DNA from: Heloderma charlesbogerti
Lineage: Eukaryota > Chordata > Lepidosauria > Squamata > Helodermatidae
Assembly (NCBI GenBank): GCA_026122225.1
Contig: JANEZZ010001906.1
Location: 744,001 to 808,000 of the forward strand
Direction: 5' to 3'
DNA length: 64,000 nt
The notes under the pieces were generated by a model that was not told where the DNA came from, searched no databases, and was given only the letters and a program-made list of their open reading frames with translations. Made by a program: the position numbers and the translations under genes. This document shows positions 63,800 to 64,000 of this stretch, piece after piece (positions within the stretch are counted from its first letter, which is position 1; every line of letters starts with the position of its first letter).

Positions 63800-64000
63800 C
63801 TGAAAACAAATGCTCACAGCAGGCAGACAGAGCGGTTTCTTCTGCTATTGGAGAATTTCACAGGGAGGTTATGCTGCTCCTGTTCCATGGGGTGGAAAAA
63901 ATACCACATTTATTGCGTTTGGCGAAAACACGGGGGAAATTGCGGGAGACACCCTGGAGGGTAACGGCGTCATCTAAAGAGCCCGTAAACTTCCTTGCAG
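63800..64000. mobile_element. MITE of the 14203/17494 family, cut by the window end
   Basis: AACGGCGTCATCTAAAGAGC with CCCGTAAACTTCC matches ATGTCATCTAAAGAACCCAT in the 14-kb copy, and ACCCTGGAGGGTAACG matches ACTGGAGGGTCATG. The right terminus is outside the window. Confidence 0.5.

Overview
The window looks like intergenic or intronic DNA of a squamate reptile (lizard or snake). The basis is the repeat mix: BovB (RTE-clade) LINEs with well-preserved reading frames, a tRNA-derived SINE of the reptilian 'Sauria' kind, CR1- and L2-clade LINE pieces, and many hAT-type non-autonomous DNA transposons. That mix is characteristic of squamates. The species cannot be named from sequence alone. I found no host protein-coding gene I can support. 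There is no tRNA or rRNA gene, no CRISPR array, no operon, and nothing bacterial or viral. Almost every long reading frame lies inside a transposable element.

Layout. 0-5 kb: a DNA transposon with a hAT element nested in it, a perfect 61-bp foldback, an L2 fragment, and a 5'-truncated CR1 (about 2.3-4.7 kb) split by a SINE. 5-19 kb: SINEs, an L2 fragment, several palindromic MITE families and two copies of a roughly 330-bp MITE. 19-21.3 kb: a three-level hAT nest followed by a separate hAT. 21.3-36 kb: more hAT elements, degraded CR1-clade fragments and a 1.07-kb hAT-A element sitting inside an older palindromic element. 36-55 kb is the BovB zone: one near full-length but broken copy (36.4-39.5 kb), one minus-strand copy with an internal deletion (46.0-48.1 kb), two short 3' tails, and one 5'-truncated copy with an uninterrupted 699-codon reverse-transcriptase frame (52.7-54.8 kb). 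This zone also holds two more hAT-A elements and a 5S-rRNA/CR1 chimeric SINE. 55-64 kb: degraded CR1-clade fragments, a SINE, a CR1 tail, MITEs and unassigned AT-rich DNA.

How the parts relate. The autonomous machinery seen is LINE-type only: BovB endonuclease and reverse transcriptase, plus CR1, L2 and L1 fragments. The SINEs look parasitic on it. The tRNA SINE tail resembles the L2 tail in the same window, and the 5S-derived SINE ends in the CR1 tail. The DNA transposons are all non-autonomous. Their 8-bp target duplications and TAGGGATG or CAGGG termini put many of them in the hAT superfamily, and no transposase was found.

The most interesting structure is the GC-rich hAT-A family (six copies). 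It carries arrays of perfect inner palindromes built on TACGTA and ACGCAAAT. In four of the six copies, consensus-like 5' splice sites point outward toward both ends, so the element resembles a mobile bidirectional promoter/first-exon cassette. That functional reading is an inference; the sequence pattern itself is directly visible.
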